Below, one piece after another: positions 13,736 through 26,700 of a stretch of 64,000 nucleotides of DNA. Within the stretch, counting starts at the first letter, position 1, and every line of letters starts with the position of its first letter. The position numbers and the translations under genes are program-made. Location of the stretch: positions 16,090,003 through 16,154,002 of the forward strand of contig JANCRA010000007.1 in assembly GCA_024362935.1 (NCBI GenBank), given 5' to 3'. The stretch is from Setophaga petechia (taxonomy: Eukaryota > Chordata > Aves > Passeriformes > Parulidae). The notes beneath the pieces were generated by a model that saw only the letters and a list, made by a program, of their open reading frames with translations, made no database searches and was not told the origin of the DNA.

Positions 13736-15401
13736 GCACTCTCTGTGAAATATTTTCCTTCCATCTCCTTTATGTAAGTTGAGTAAGCTTGTGGCATCTG
13801 TCTCCTAAAAAAGAAGTCTGGAAACAACTTCCCATGGCTTCATGCAAGCCTAATTTCAATCAACATCTCTCTAACTAATATAGGCTAAAAATGCCATGTG
13901 TCTTTAATTAGGTTTGCATTTCTCTTGGAGACTGGGAGCAAAGGCAGAGAGAATATAATGCAATAGAAACCCTGGGAAAATTAGATCTGAAAGTGAGGTA
14001 AAGAAAACAGGTTCTGAACACAGGACTGAGACAGAAAATTTATATTGGGAACATTATTTAGGCTTTCTACTGACAGAACTGCTTTGACAAGCTGAGAGAT
14101 TTCATGAAAGGAGATTTTGTTTTGTCCAGGAAATGAGAGTGAACATAGGAAACATGCTTTCTATATTTTAATTTCAAATTAATTATAAAGGAGAGGAAAA
14201 GCATGGGTCAAAACTGAGGCACAACATTTTAAGAAGTTACACACACACACATCTGAGTACATACAGTTCATGTGTCCACAAGAGAAACCCCTTGGGATGT
14301 CAGCTTCCTTCTGCTGCTGTAGGAAACCAGGCCTTCTATAACTTTCAGGAAGAGTTTAAAATAATATCACTAAGTGTATTTCCAAATGTGAATTTGAGCA
14401 GGGAAGGCCATTTGCTGCACTAACTGTTGTCAGGAAAGCTCTGTACTGAGTTTCTGAGAACTAATTGAGGTCCTCGATGGTTATGAAGAGAATCATCGTG
14501 GCACAGCTGCTTTCCAAATCTTGCAGCTGAGACAATCCTGGGACAAACATAGTAACCTTCACCACTGCACACTGAAGTCTGGTTCTCCTTTTAACTGTCT
14601 TGTTGCAAAATACAGGAGTGTCAGTTAAATAGCTGAAGTACAAGGAGAATCACGGTTTGTGGATTTGTGAGGCTCAAACTCTAAGAGCGAGTGCCCTTCA
14701 AGTGGCTATTGAAAGGGCTCCAATGCTCTGGGGAACCCTTTGATTGCATGTCAAATGTACAGTGACAAGATGAGATATGAATATCAATTGCCACATGTTG
14801 TGATAGGGAATAAACCTGCCAATGAAAGAGCAGACGTCATTGCATGAGGTCTGTCTTACATGGGATAGGAAAGAAATTATGATGTCCATGACATTGGTCA
14901 GGGTTGCACAATAAATAACAAGGTAATTGAATTTGTGCACTTGGGGTTAGGTTGTAAGAAAATTTACATCCTATTCCACTCTAGCAAACAAATGTCATTA
15001 GTCTTCTTAAAAACAACAAGAAAAGTGAGTACAAAAAGAACATGAATATATTTTTAAAGAAAAAATAATATCACAGGTGCAAAAATCCAAAGCAGATATA
15101 CTGATTTTATAGTTGTGAGAGATGTCCTTTTTTCACAAAGCCTCTAGTAGGTGCAAGTGGGTACTTACAGAGATGCTGTGTGAGTGGGGGGTCATGGCCT
15201 TTGCACTGAAATCCAGCAGATGGTGGGGAACCATGCATCAGGCTACACCACAGAGGAGGAAAAGTAAACACTGCATCCTGGCTACTGCCATTTTGTTCTC
15301 TCTGCCCACAAAATAGGAAGAATTAGAGTTGCAACTCAGACCTGTGTCTCTAAGAGAACACTAAGAAAACATTTAGAAAAGAGCAAATAAATCTTTAAAA
15401 A

Positions 15402-15470
15402 ATGCCCAAATACCCACAAACCCCTAAAAAAAAACCCCTTCAAACCAAACACACAAACAAACACAAAAGC
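15402..15470. repeat. A/C-rich low-complexity tract
   Basis: Runs of CCCAAATACCCACAAACCCC and AAAAAAACCCC followed by CAAACACACAAACAAACACAAA. Simple low-complexity sequence, no coding potential. Confidence 0.7.
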
Positions 15471-18400
15471 TAGGTCCCCCTGACCCACAAACAGCCCAAC
15501 AGGCTGAATCTTTATAGCTTAGATTCTACTCAGGGTCTCTCCAGTCCAGGGCTGGAACTGCAGGACGTGCATAAAGGCAAGAACTTGGGAGGTCCAGGAG
15601 TAAAACAATAGGGAGTGTAGACGTGCAGAGAGCAGAGAGAGAAATCCTTAGTAAATGCAGGACTAGAAGAACAGCAGCTGCCAGAGGCCAAGGGTTGAGG
15701 TGCCTTGTCCCAGAAAAGCTATGTAAAGAATCTTGCCCAGCACCTGTCCATAGTGTCCCAGGCTCTGTCATTTTGTGATAACATCTAAAGCTGCTACCAT
15801 ATAGTGGGGAAAAAATAGATAAAGCAAGAAAAGTCAAGAAAAAATAAAAGCAAATAAAAGGTAAAAAAAAAAAAAGAAAGAGGACAGCAATGATAATGAT
15901 GATATTCATTTGAAAAGAGTTATTTAGAAAAGATTCAACTTTGGCACAAGCTGAGAACAAAAAGGAGACCTAAGGAGAGGAGTATTCTTTATGATAAAAT
16001 AATTTGGTTTTTTTACTGATGACAAAACAACTTAGAAGTGCATGCAAGCGTAAACTGAGTTATATTCAAATTGGTGATAATTGCCTCCAGTGAGCTTTAA
16101 GCCTGCTATAAACTGTTAAATACCCTTAAGTTATGACTTACTGTGAGTGCATTTGAATATACAGACACTGTAGGAGCATCCCAGGGAATTAACCATACAG
16201 CTGATAAAAACTGTAGAATGGAGAAGTGTGCTTCTTTGCTCCATATCCAGTGTGTGGTTCTTCCACCTCCTCAAAATCAAAGTTTTGTTTCTTTCTACTT
16301 CACTATTTCTTTCTATTTTCACTTTCTGTTCTCTGTATACTGAATTTCAACCAGGTCAATACATGGGAAATAAGGTGCCACTGCCCTCTTGGTCTGTAAA
16401 ATCCAACAGATGGCAGCTGACACCTTAGAAATGTATTCTCTCACAGGTACCATGGCCAGAAGATGGCTTCTGTGGTGAGAAAAGGTAATTTGGCACTACT
16501 AGTAGTGCTACTGCAAATGTATGATGTATGGAATATGTATGTGTATGGAATGTTCCAGAGCTTCATGAAAATCTCCAGGCTGTTTCTCATTTCTCTTTCC
16601 CAGCTAGCATCCTACAGCCACACTGAATTCAGACTTCTTAGTATTCCAAAAGCAGAGAAAGATCTCTTCATTTGAGATAAGAAATAGAAAGTCCCTCCTC
16701 TGTACATTTTCCTAGGAGCACAAATACTTCCACAGGCATTCCACAGGAAGGCAGCAGTTGTCACAGCTCAGACCACTAACCCCTCCAAGTTCAATCAGTC
16801 CTGACACTTTCAGAGGAAGGGTTAAGAAACCCCACTTAGGAATTCCTGCCCATGGTAGGAGACTGTGGGTGTTCTTTTCACCCCAATAATGTGACAGTGA
16901 ATTCTTACTGTTACTTTTGTTGTAACCTGAAGATAAAGCAAACTCCTTTTGGACATGAAATAGTGCTGAATTCAGAATTTAGATACATTCATTCCCCTGC
17001 ACTTGAAAATCCCATTAGGGTGGGATTTCACAGGCTGCATGATTCACATACTGGCAAAATGACATTCATAAGTATTTGGATTTACAAAACTGATCAGCTC
17101 ACAAAATTCCCATTGTAATCTGCAAGAAATATAGATACAACATAATGATTTGAGATTATGAACAGTAAATACTCGTATCTTTTTGCTGCCAAAATTTACA
17201 GTTATTAAGAAACTGGAAGTATTGCTTAGCATACTAATAATATCAATTTATCTGCTGGTAGATTATTCTCCATGGTTGTGGATTATCTGTTTTCTCTGCA
17301 AGTAATGGTATTGCTTATATCTACTGGTATGCTTTGCAAGTTCATTCATCACTGTATTTTTCAAAGGATAGTTTAGATATTAGCTAATTGTGGTACTCTC
17401 TTCTGAGGTTGGCATGGGCCATTCTTATTTTAGAAAAGAAGGAACTGAGACTTTTTAAAAATAAACTATTTTTCCTTCTTTAGTAGTGCCTGAAATTGCT
17501 ACATCATATTTTCAGGCTTAGTCTGTACTGCCTCTTTTTGGAATACTTGGGAGCACTGTGTCTATGTGCTTTTATTTTACATAATTTGACATGAACAGAG
17601 TAATTACACATCAGACTCAGAGGTGTCAAGGAGTGGTCTCAGAATTAGTTTTGTTTTCCAATCCTATTATGGGTTTTAGCCAATGGTCTTGGATACATCT
17701 GTGAATAAGCACCTGAATTACAACACCCCAAGGTGTTCAACACTGTTAATTCTATTCTACCAGTTCTGGGTATTTGAAGCTAATTCTTTTGACCTCTCTG
17801 GCTCCAGTAGTACACATGGCTGAGAGTCCATTCTCTTAAATTCTTAACTGTAGGTGTTAGATTTCAGATAGAGATGATGTGATACTGCTTATGTCTTGGC
17901 AGTGTCTTTTTCTCTGAGCTCCCATTCTTGAAGTGTTTGGCATAGTTAAAGCTTTCTTACATGGAGGGGGGGGTATTTGTTCTTTGTAAATTACACTCTT
18001 GTAAGACTTCTGCACATCTCTCAAATTTTTATATGAACATTTGAACATGTGGAAGAGTATTTAATATAAGCTACTAACTTTATATTTCAAACAAGATTTT
18101 AAAAAGTGGAGCTTATACCTCGGTCTTCTGTAATTTCTGCATAAGCCATTATTTGACCTGGATTTCTTAAGTACTTAACTCAACTTTGCAAAATTTTACC
18201 CAAGTCCTAAGCACCCAATGAAATATCTTTACTGAAATCCTCATGTCACTGAATTAAGTAATAGAATGCACACGTACTGTTAACAGAGCAAGGAATTTAC
18301 TCCTGAACTTCACAGGACTTCTGTGACCAGGAAAAAAAATCCAGAGACTCTTTCCCTGTTTTAGCATTACCAGAACTAACGGAACAGAATAATATTTTTA

Positions 18401-20202
18401 GGTATGTGCACATTATTCCCAAACATATTCAGTCTAGACTTAAACACTCTTGACAGTGCAGAGATGCTCCTGGATATTGCAAAGGGAGTTGTGAAGCAGA
18501 GCAGAAGCTGCCCTTGGACTGTGTACATAAACACTTTGAATGTTACTTAGTCTGGTTAAAACTAAATCCAGCTTCTTGAACCGAATAAATTTCTTCTTCT
18601 TCTGTTGAAGTTGCAGGTAGTAGCACAGCAATAGATAAGGTCAGGAAAGAATAAGTAATGTATAGGAGACTTAACAACTGTGGATGGAAGTTGGGGAATA
18701 TCCATTCAGTCGTGAGTGTTGCTGGTGAGTTTTAACATCTTCCAGAATATCTCTAAGGGTCTGCAAAGCTTTCAGACACTCTGGGAGATGACAAGCAGCT
18801 CATAGGACTCTCAGACAGAATTTTTATAGTCTGTGACATTCCAACATGCTTTTTGTAACAATTGTCTATTACTGTTACAAAACTGCTATTGTCATTCTTC
18901 TGAGAGGTGGACATATCCCCTTAGTTATGTTTAAATCCCTGACAGGAACAGCAGTTGAGGGCAGTGCAGGTCATTTGCTAACAATTATCCCAACATGCAG
19001 AGTAGAACTGTAAACTTTTCCTGGCAGATCGTTTATGCCATCTCCCCTAGTAATTTGAGGAATAGTCTGCCCACTTCATGTGGGACAGTATTAATTTTTT
19101 CTTTGCTGAAGAACTGGACATACCAAGTAGCACACAGAAGGCCAGCAGAAACACAGATATTCTTACAGTGGAAATTGTATGGAGTTATTATGAAAACAGT
19201 CAGTAAGGTGGTGTAAACGTGTATTTTATTTTGTGTTGTCGTCTGTAAAGACACAAAGACCTTGCCTTTGTTTGGAGTTTGGCCTGGAGACACTGAGGTA
19301 GAGGAAACAGTACAACTTCCAGTTCTGTAAGAGAGAAAGCAAACAGGTGCTTTTCTCCATCCTGGAGTCATCTCTGTTCACATTATTTTTTGTCCTTGTT
19401 TCTTGTGAGTTTACCATATGCTGGGACACCAGAAACTGTAAGTGTTGTTTACAGACCAAACAGTGCCCTAGATTTCAAATGATCTGCAGTGTTGCAACAA
19501 TGTGAGCTGTGACAAGGTCAAGTTTTTGAAGTGCAGCACCCCAGGGTGTGCAATTCATTGTGAATGAGACAAGAGTTCTCACTTCAAAGTATTTATATGA
19601 AGCAAAGACTTTTAAAAAGAAGTAAAATAATTCATGTGCATAAAAGCTAGTTTAAAATCCCCTTTAAAAACAGATCACCCTTAATCTGTTCAGAAATGCA
19701 GTTCATAACTCAGTGACAGGCTTTCTTCACACCCTGTGTATCATCACTCCCATCTAACCCACTGACTAATCTACTTGCTAATAGCTCACAGTCTGAAACA
19801 AATTCATCACCCACATCTGTGTTGCTTAGGCTGTAGCTTTGTCCTGGACCTGACACTGGTGATGCAAAAGAGGCATTAAAACTGAATACTAATGCAGAGA
19901 ACTCTTCACAGCCACAAACTCTGTGGTCAGCTAGGTAAGCTTAAAATGAATTCCCCTGTGACTGCACTGTCTTCAGACACTCAGTAGTGGCTTTTGTTTA
20001 ATGGCTGGAGTGTTGTTGTCAGGCTTTTGTTTTGAGAGCCACAATTTTGTCTGCTTATTATCTGACAAAAAAAATCTGCTTTAATTACATCAATTTAGGT
20101 AATTTTCTCATCTCAGTTAATATAACATTAAGATTTTCTGGCTACAATTTCAGTTTCTGTCTTAGTATTTGTATTACTACTAATTGAACACTAGTTTTTG
20201 AG

Positions 20203-20252
20203 TTTTCTAATTATTTAATATGCTTTCTAATATTTTTCTAATTATTTAATAT
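20203..20252. repeat. 19-bp direct repeat in AT-rich DNA
   Basis: TTTTCTAATTATTTAATAT occurs at 20203-20221 and again at 20234-20252, identical and 31 bp apart. Probably a small local duplication. Confidence 0.7.
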
Positions 20253-21334
20253 TTCTAAAATTAATATGCCTAATTCCTGTATCTCATTTGGGAAGAAAAG
20301 CTCAGGACTGGGGCACTCTAATTCTAAAACCCCAGACAGCAGTTTGAGTCATAACCCTTAATTAAAACACTACTCTTAATTACAATACTACATGACTTTT
20401 CAGGATCCAGCTTACTTTCTGTTGTCCCCGTTAAATGTGGTAGTTCATTACTGTATTTACTTTGCATTGGGCTTATCTTTATTAGTGGCCTGCACCAGCC
20501 TAGAAAGTGATCCAGAATTTTAATGTCAAATATTCTTGTGCTGTGGGTAATGTCTATAAATCTATTGCAAAGAAAGTTACTGGTACTCTGGTGCCTTCTG
20601 AGACTTAATAATCTCACAGATGGTGTCTCCTAAAACACACCTTATTACAGCTTGGGAAATGAGCTTTTCAGTGCAGAATGCTGGAGTTCGTGAATATGAA
20701 CTCTATTTCTGCAAAAGTTCCTGCTTTTCACTGGGGCCTTCAAGGTCCTCCAGTGCCTCTGTAACAAATACTGTCAGGGAAGCTGTATTAGCTTCTCCAG
20801 CTTAAAGCTGTGTGGTGGCTCAATAGCTAAACTTGTATGGAATATATCAGTCATCTTTATGATGGCTTTTGGAAGTATTTCTTTGAAGTGTCAGGCCATT
20901 TGATGGTTGAAGAGAGTTCATACTTTTTAAATGACTATTTTATAGTGCAGTTCAAGTCTCAGAAGGAATTATGAAGTGGCTTTGGAATGCTCTCCATTTG
21001 CATATTGGTACCTACCTCAAATCTTATCTGCTTATAAATAAAATACTATTTTTGACAGCTACTCCTACATATTTTGATTGGAGAGTGAAAGCCAAGAAAA
21101 GTTTTCCTCCTGTTCATGAATTCCTTGCAGTAAAGAACTCAAGTTAGGAACCCAGATTAGGAAAGACCTAACATGAGAACCTTGTAAAGACTATCTGTTT
21201 GCAGCCTTGGTATTCTGAAATCAGGAGTCAGAATAAAGAGCACATTCTCTGAGTGGCATATGATGTGTGGGTACTATAGGAATAAAAGTGGATTTCAACT
21301 TTTCCCACTAGTGTTCATAGGTCTGGTTAGGAAC

Positions 21335-21418
21335 AGTCCTTAAAAAACAAACCAAACCAACCAACCAAACCCCACACCCCTCACACCCCCTCCCAAACAA
21401 ACACTCACACACACACAC
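21335..21418. repeat. C/A-rich low-complexity tract ending in (CA)n
   Basis: Begins with AAAACAAACCAAACCAACC motifs, continues with CACACCCCTCACACCCCC and ends in a short CA dinucleotide run. Confidence 0.75.
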
Positions 21419-23694
21419 TTGGGTTTTAGCTGGCACTTTCAGAAGTAATGCAACTCCTAGTATAGAAAGAACCAGGTGGCTTTTGCTTGGGACAGTGGCT
21501 GTAGTGGATTCAAACACAAACTTAACCCAGGCTTTGGCTTGAAGCTATTTGAAATAGAGTGTCAACAATTAGGAGACTGTTGGATTTTAAATTGTGTGGG
21601 CCACTGAGTTATTATACAGAATCCCTAGATTACTACTGATCTTTTGAACAACTGTTGATTCTAGCAACATGTGTGGACAACTCAGCAAATATTTAATCCA
21701 GATTTCTTGCAAAGGAAGTACATGCTTATTGCAAACTTTCTCCTTGTCAACACCAGCTGTGATAACAACTTAATATAGTTGTCAGAAATGTTCTGTATTT
21801 CTGAAATCTGTAAATCCACACTTGCTCTCATACATAAAATAGGAGAAGGATTCAAAAATAGTAAGGTTGAAGATTGCTTAAAAACTGAATCAAATCCAAT
21901 TTAATAGCAACCAAACCCACAAATTTTTTATCATCAGATGTTTTTTGTTCAAGTGGAAAAAAGATATTTGGGATCCTGTAGCATCAAATCCTAGCTTTTC
22001 ATCCCACTAAGTGATCTGTGAAAATACTTTCTGTGATCTAAAATAAGACATGCAGACCGGAAGTATAAAGATACTGTTTTTCTGTGGGAAATCAAATGCA
22101 GATTCAGAGCTCCTTGAGTCAGGCTTTTTGCATTGTTTATTTGGAAAGACCTTGGTTTCAGTTGTTCTGTCAATGTCATTCATACAAGAAGAAAATTCTT
22201 CAGTGTGATGGCTATATGGAGAAGAATTCCTTTTCTTGCCTTGTTTCACTCAATTGTTACTGGCTGTGTAACTGGCCAATGCACAAATGGTCTATCTTGA
22301 AAAAAGCCTTGAGGCAATAGCTGCTAGAGGTATTAAAATTTAAAATTTTGGTTTTTCCTGTTTTCCTTTTCTTTTGACAGAAATATGATGCTTGTATCTC
22401 TTTCAGACTAATCTATTAAAAATTTTCACCAGGTTTTGTTGTTATGCTGGCATGCTCTGCCCCTGTGAAAAAGTATGTATATCAGAACTGAGTTATTTTT
22501 GATGTTTTAGTTGCTATATTTTTTCCCTGCAACGTTAAAGGCTAGTTCAGTGTCAGGAATGCCCATCAAATAGAAGAGACAGGACGGCCTGTAGTTCCTT
22601 TTGGAAAGCAATGCTGTCTTGCTGCCAGTACCTTTGCCAGACTTATAGACTGGAGCTCAAGCACCTCTCATATGGGAAAGTGAATTGTTGCCTATCAGCT
22701 ACAGCTGCTGTGTGTTGCAGTGGCTACGTGTTATTTCTTACTTTGGGGGAGAAAATTGAAGGTGGGAAAATGCAGCATCTGTTAAAATACCTAGAGAAGT
22801 ATTTATTGGTTGGCACAGAGATCAGGGCCCTTGAAGACCACTCAGGAGCTGACTCTAACTCACAAGCTCATCACCACACAACCCCTCAGTAGTCTGGGAT
22901 GATGCTGAGAGCTTGTAGCAGCTCTGAGTGAGTGAGGGATCTGCTCCACCCCTGCTGGGCATCAGCTGAGGAAGTGCTGGGGAGGTCACACTGCCCTGAA
23001 CTGTGGGGAATAGTGTGGATATGAGGAGTAGGGTTAAGCCAATGTATTGGTGCAGTCTCCACTTCATCATGGTGCAGCTTCTGAATTGTTAGCAGTCAAA
23101 ACTGCCCCCCACCAGTTTTCTGTCTTCCTCACTGAAGTGGATACAGCTAAATTATGCTCTCTCTAGCTATTTTGTTGATTCTTGCAGCTGTACACTGCTA
23201 GGATATTCTCTTGGGCTGCCACATTCCTGAGGTAAATAAATCCTTCTTCCCACTCTCCAGTCCTACTGTATCTTCCTTGAGAGGGAGTCTTTGATGTCAA
23301 ACCCAAAACATTTTCATAGCAGATCTCATAAAGGGATGGTTATATACTGCTGTAGCTCTTTTTCTGTATACATACATTTAACTTTTCTGCAGTATTATCA
23401 GGGTAGGAGCAAGACCTCATCATGTGATCTTTATCTGTACTGCACCTTTGTTCTGATTCTTGCAGAACCAATACTAGTGTGCACAGTTATCCAAAATATT
23501 ATAATTTTTTTGTCTTATCTCTCAATGGTAATGGCAATCTTTCCATTAATATTATTAATGTATTGTTAGTATTTTTTCTGATATATAAGTGCCATGATTT
23601 TATGACCTGTGTAGCCAAATAATGTTTAAATTCAGATAAGTTTGACTCAAGGAATTCTAGAATCTCATGACATAACATTGAAGAAATTTGAGAA

Positions 23695-23713
23695 TTATAT
23701 ATATATATATATA
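23695..23713. repeat. (AT)n microsatellite
   Basis: About nine AT dinucleotides followed by ACACACC. A simple repeat, likely length-variable. Confidence 0.8.
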
Positions 23714-26700
23714 CACACCTCATGTGAATTAAAATGTATTATTTCACTTTAAAATACAGTCATCAGCAAATGTAACTGTCCCAGTGCTCACTGATATGAC
23801 TTGTGACCACCAGGAGGGGGAAGGATGGCTTAAACAGAGACCTATACAGACATTTTCTTGTCCTCTAGAAAGTAGAGCCTGCTGCTCCTACTATGTGATG
23901 TCTTCCTTATAGTGACATATTTCTTGAGATTACCCAGAGAGCACCAACATTTCTTGCAGGGAAAATAAAAACCCAGAGTTCAGATTTTTATTGTCTCTTT
24001 TCTGTTCCACCTGTGATGTCTGTCTATTTTCAGACAAATCTGAGCCTCCATGGCTGAAATAGGTTTAGCATTAACACAGCTCAGAGCAATGAGTCACATC
24101 TTGGTTCTGTTCAGTAAAGCACATAGAGTTCATAATGAAATACAAAGTTATTTCCAGACAGGGCCCCTCTCTGAAAAATGTTAACAGGTGGAAGCCCTAG
24201 TAGATAACTTTATGTCTGCTCTTCAAGAGAGGGTTATTTTTACCACCAGCCTGAGTTTGGTGAGTGCAAGGGTACCATGCAATGATATACAGAAAGCATT
24301 TATAGCTGGAATGCTCTGGAGTGCCATGTCCCTCCCCATTTTTAAAGCAGAAGAAGCAAACAGTCTGATAATGTGGATGCATTTGTGCATTCATAACACC
24401 TACATGAGGACATGATTTGATTTCTAGGCACAGAATTAATTTGATCACTTTGAGAACTGGTTTGTGAGTACCCACTATCAAGTCCATAGGTGCTTTGATG
24501 AAAAACAGTGTACAAAATTATTTTTCATGAAAATGCAGCAGCAATCTTTTTGAGGTTACTGATCACAGTAAGTTTAAAGCCATATAAACATCCCTAGACT
24601 TTCATATGCTTATATATAAGAAGTCATCTAAGAAAAAAGGTGTTTTTCTCTCTCCATTCATTTTTTGCTTGAGTAAAGACTATTAATTTGTAGCTTCTCC
24701 AAAAATTTTTCTCTTTTCCCAGTGTCTAGCTTTGTTTTTTAACCCTTGAAGAAATGCATGCCCACTGAGGAAACTTTATGAAGAAATTTGAGCTGGTAAC
24801 TGAGTGCAGAAGTCTTGTCTGATGGCTGCTTAGCAGAGGAAGAAGAGATTTGATCACTTGTGGAATTCCCCCTGCCTCAGCCCACGTGGATGGGCAGTGA
24901 CCTGCATTCTCCCCCTGGCTTGGCAGCTGTGGTGCAGACTCATCACAGTGACTTCAGTGCCTTTGACAGCACGGGCTGCTGGAGTACTTGAGGCCCACCA
25001 GTGTCCCCTGGGAACGTGGGACAGCAGTGTCTATAAAAGCATAATGCATTCCCAGTGTGCTCCTGAGAGAAGGAGTCCAGCTTTGCTCAGGTCCAGCTCG
25101 TGGGAAGGGCTGTAGAAAAGAAAACCCTCAGCAGCAATGTAAAATGGTAAGCCTCATTGTGGTGTAAACAGAGTTTAGGTTTAGAAATGAAGAATTCAGT
25201 GGTGAATCACATGAACTCTCCTGCCCACTTACTGAATACATTACAAGTTTTTAGAAAAATCTGCATTAGTAATACTGTAAAAATCTGCTTTTATTGGATT
25301 ATGGGTTGCATTGCATATCCTCAATTGAAAAAAGGGAGGTTGTGCCCCCCCGCCCCCACATGCTTCTAGCTAGGCCACTAATATATCTTATTGTAAGAGA
25401 ACTGCTCTGTGTATTTTCATTTCTTTGTCTTTTCTGAAACACTCAGTTTGCCAGAATGCCAAATAGAGGCATGTTTTTCATGAGTATCCTTTCTTTAGAA
25501 ACTGGGCTGAGAGCCACAGACTTGCTTCCAGTGAACCACCAAACATTCTTTTAATTTGATGACTTCAGTAACTGTTGTATTTAGATGAACCCAGACAGGT
25601 TTATATGTGAAAGTGTCTGTCTTTAATTGCTAATCCTTTGAGCTATTCAGTCTTTTTAAATCCTTGTCTTTTTAGGCTTAAGAGGGTTACATCCCTATCC
25701 AATGCTTAAAATATTCTGGTTTTAGAATTAAAAATGCATTTCAAGGCTCTTCCTGTATTAAAGATTATACTGATAACTGCAAAGAAAATTTTTAAAGCAA
25801 AGATTTTTGCAACATCATCCAGCATACATTAGTATTTTTTTCAGGTATAGATGTGCTTAATAACTAAAGAATATTATTGCTTGCATAGATTTAAATAATC
25901 TTTTCTAGGAAAAGACATAAAGCATGGAGTCAGGTTATCTGATGTGTTGCTTAAAATAATTCTCCACCTATAAAACGTGGGCTGAACATTGGCTTGCAGG
26001 ATGTCCTTTCAACAAAGTAGAAATGATTTAATGGTTTTCAAGGTTACATAACTAGAGACTGGGATACTGGACAATAGCAATGACAATGGAATAAGGTGTC
26101 TGCCTTCAGAATAGTCAGTGCTTCATATAAACAGGCTTTGAGATGGTGGAAGAAAGTTTTGTGCCACGGGCTCTCAGATGTTCAGCAGACTTTGGCACTG
26201 CAGTCTTCCTTCCAGACCTGGGCAATCAAAGTGGTCACTGTTTCTGTACTATCACACTGCAGAAAAGTGAGAGTTCCCTGCACCAAGCTACTTCAAGCTC
26301 TAAGCGTCTAAACTTCTCAAAAATTACTTCTCCTTTATGATTAGCTTTTTTTCTATTTTCAGTTCTTACTTTGTTTCAGCTTGAAACCAAGACCTTTGAT
26401 GATTTCAACAGCCAAAAAAAGTAGAAATAAAGAAAGTGTAAGTATGGTTATTAAATCTGGGGAATTCTACAGTTTCAGTGATACTAAAGATGTTCTAGCA
26501 AGTGTCCACATCTTTATCTTAAAGCTTGCTGAATCAAGATGGTGATCATTAATTCAGCTGAATTCAAAGATAGATAGTGACATGAAAAGGATTATTTTCT
26601 TCCTTTGCTTTTCTTGCGTTTAGTGAAAATCCAGAGCATCACAGAGCATAATATATGTTTTCATGAAGTTCTCAACAGCAGAAGTTGCCATCTTTTACTG

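Noticed and set aside
13038..13827. Overlapping ORFs of 60-164 codons on both strands
   Set aside because: They lie in the CR1 element and are fragments of its reverse-transcriptase end and 3' UTR, not host genes.
15526..15960. 144-codon minus-strand ORF with a Phe/Leu-rich stretch
   Set aside because: The hydrophobic stretch comes from an A-rich plus strand; no splice or promoter support.
16447..16481. Possible mini-exon with CTCACAG acceptor, ACCATGG and a GTGAGA donor
   Set aside because: The frame closes within nine codons unless spliced exactly, and I found no partner exon.
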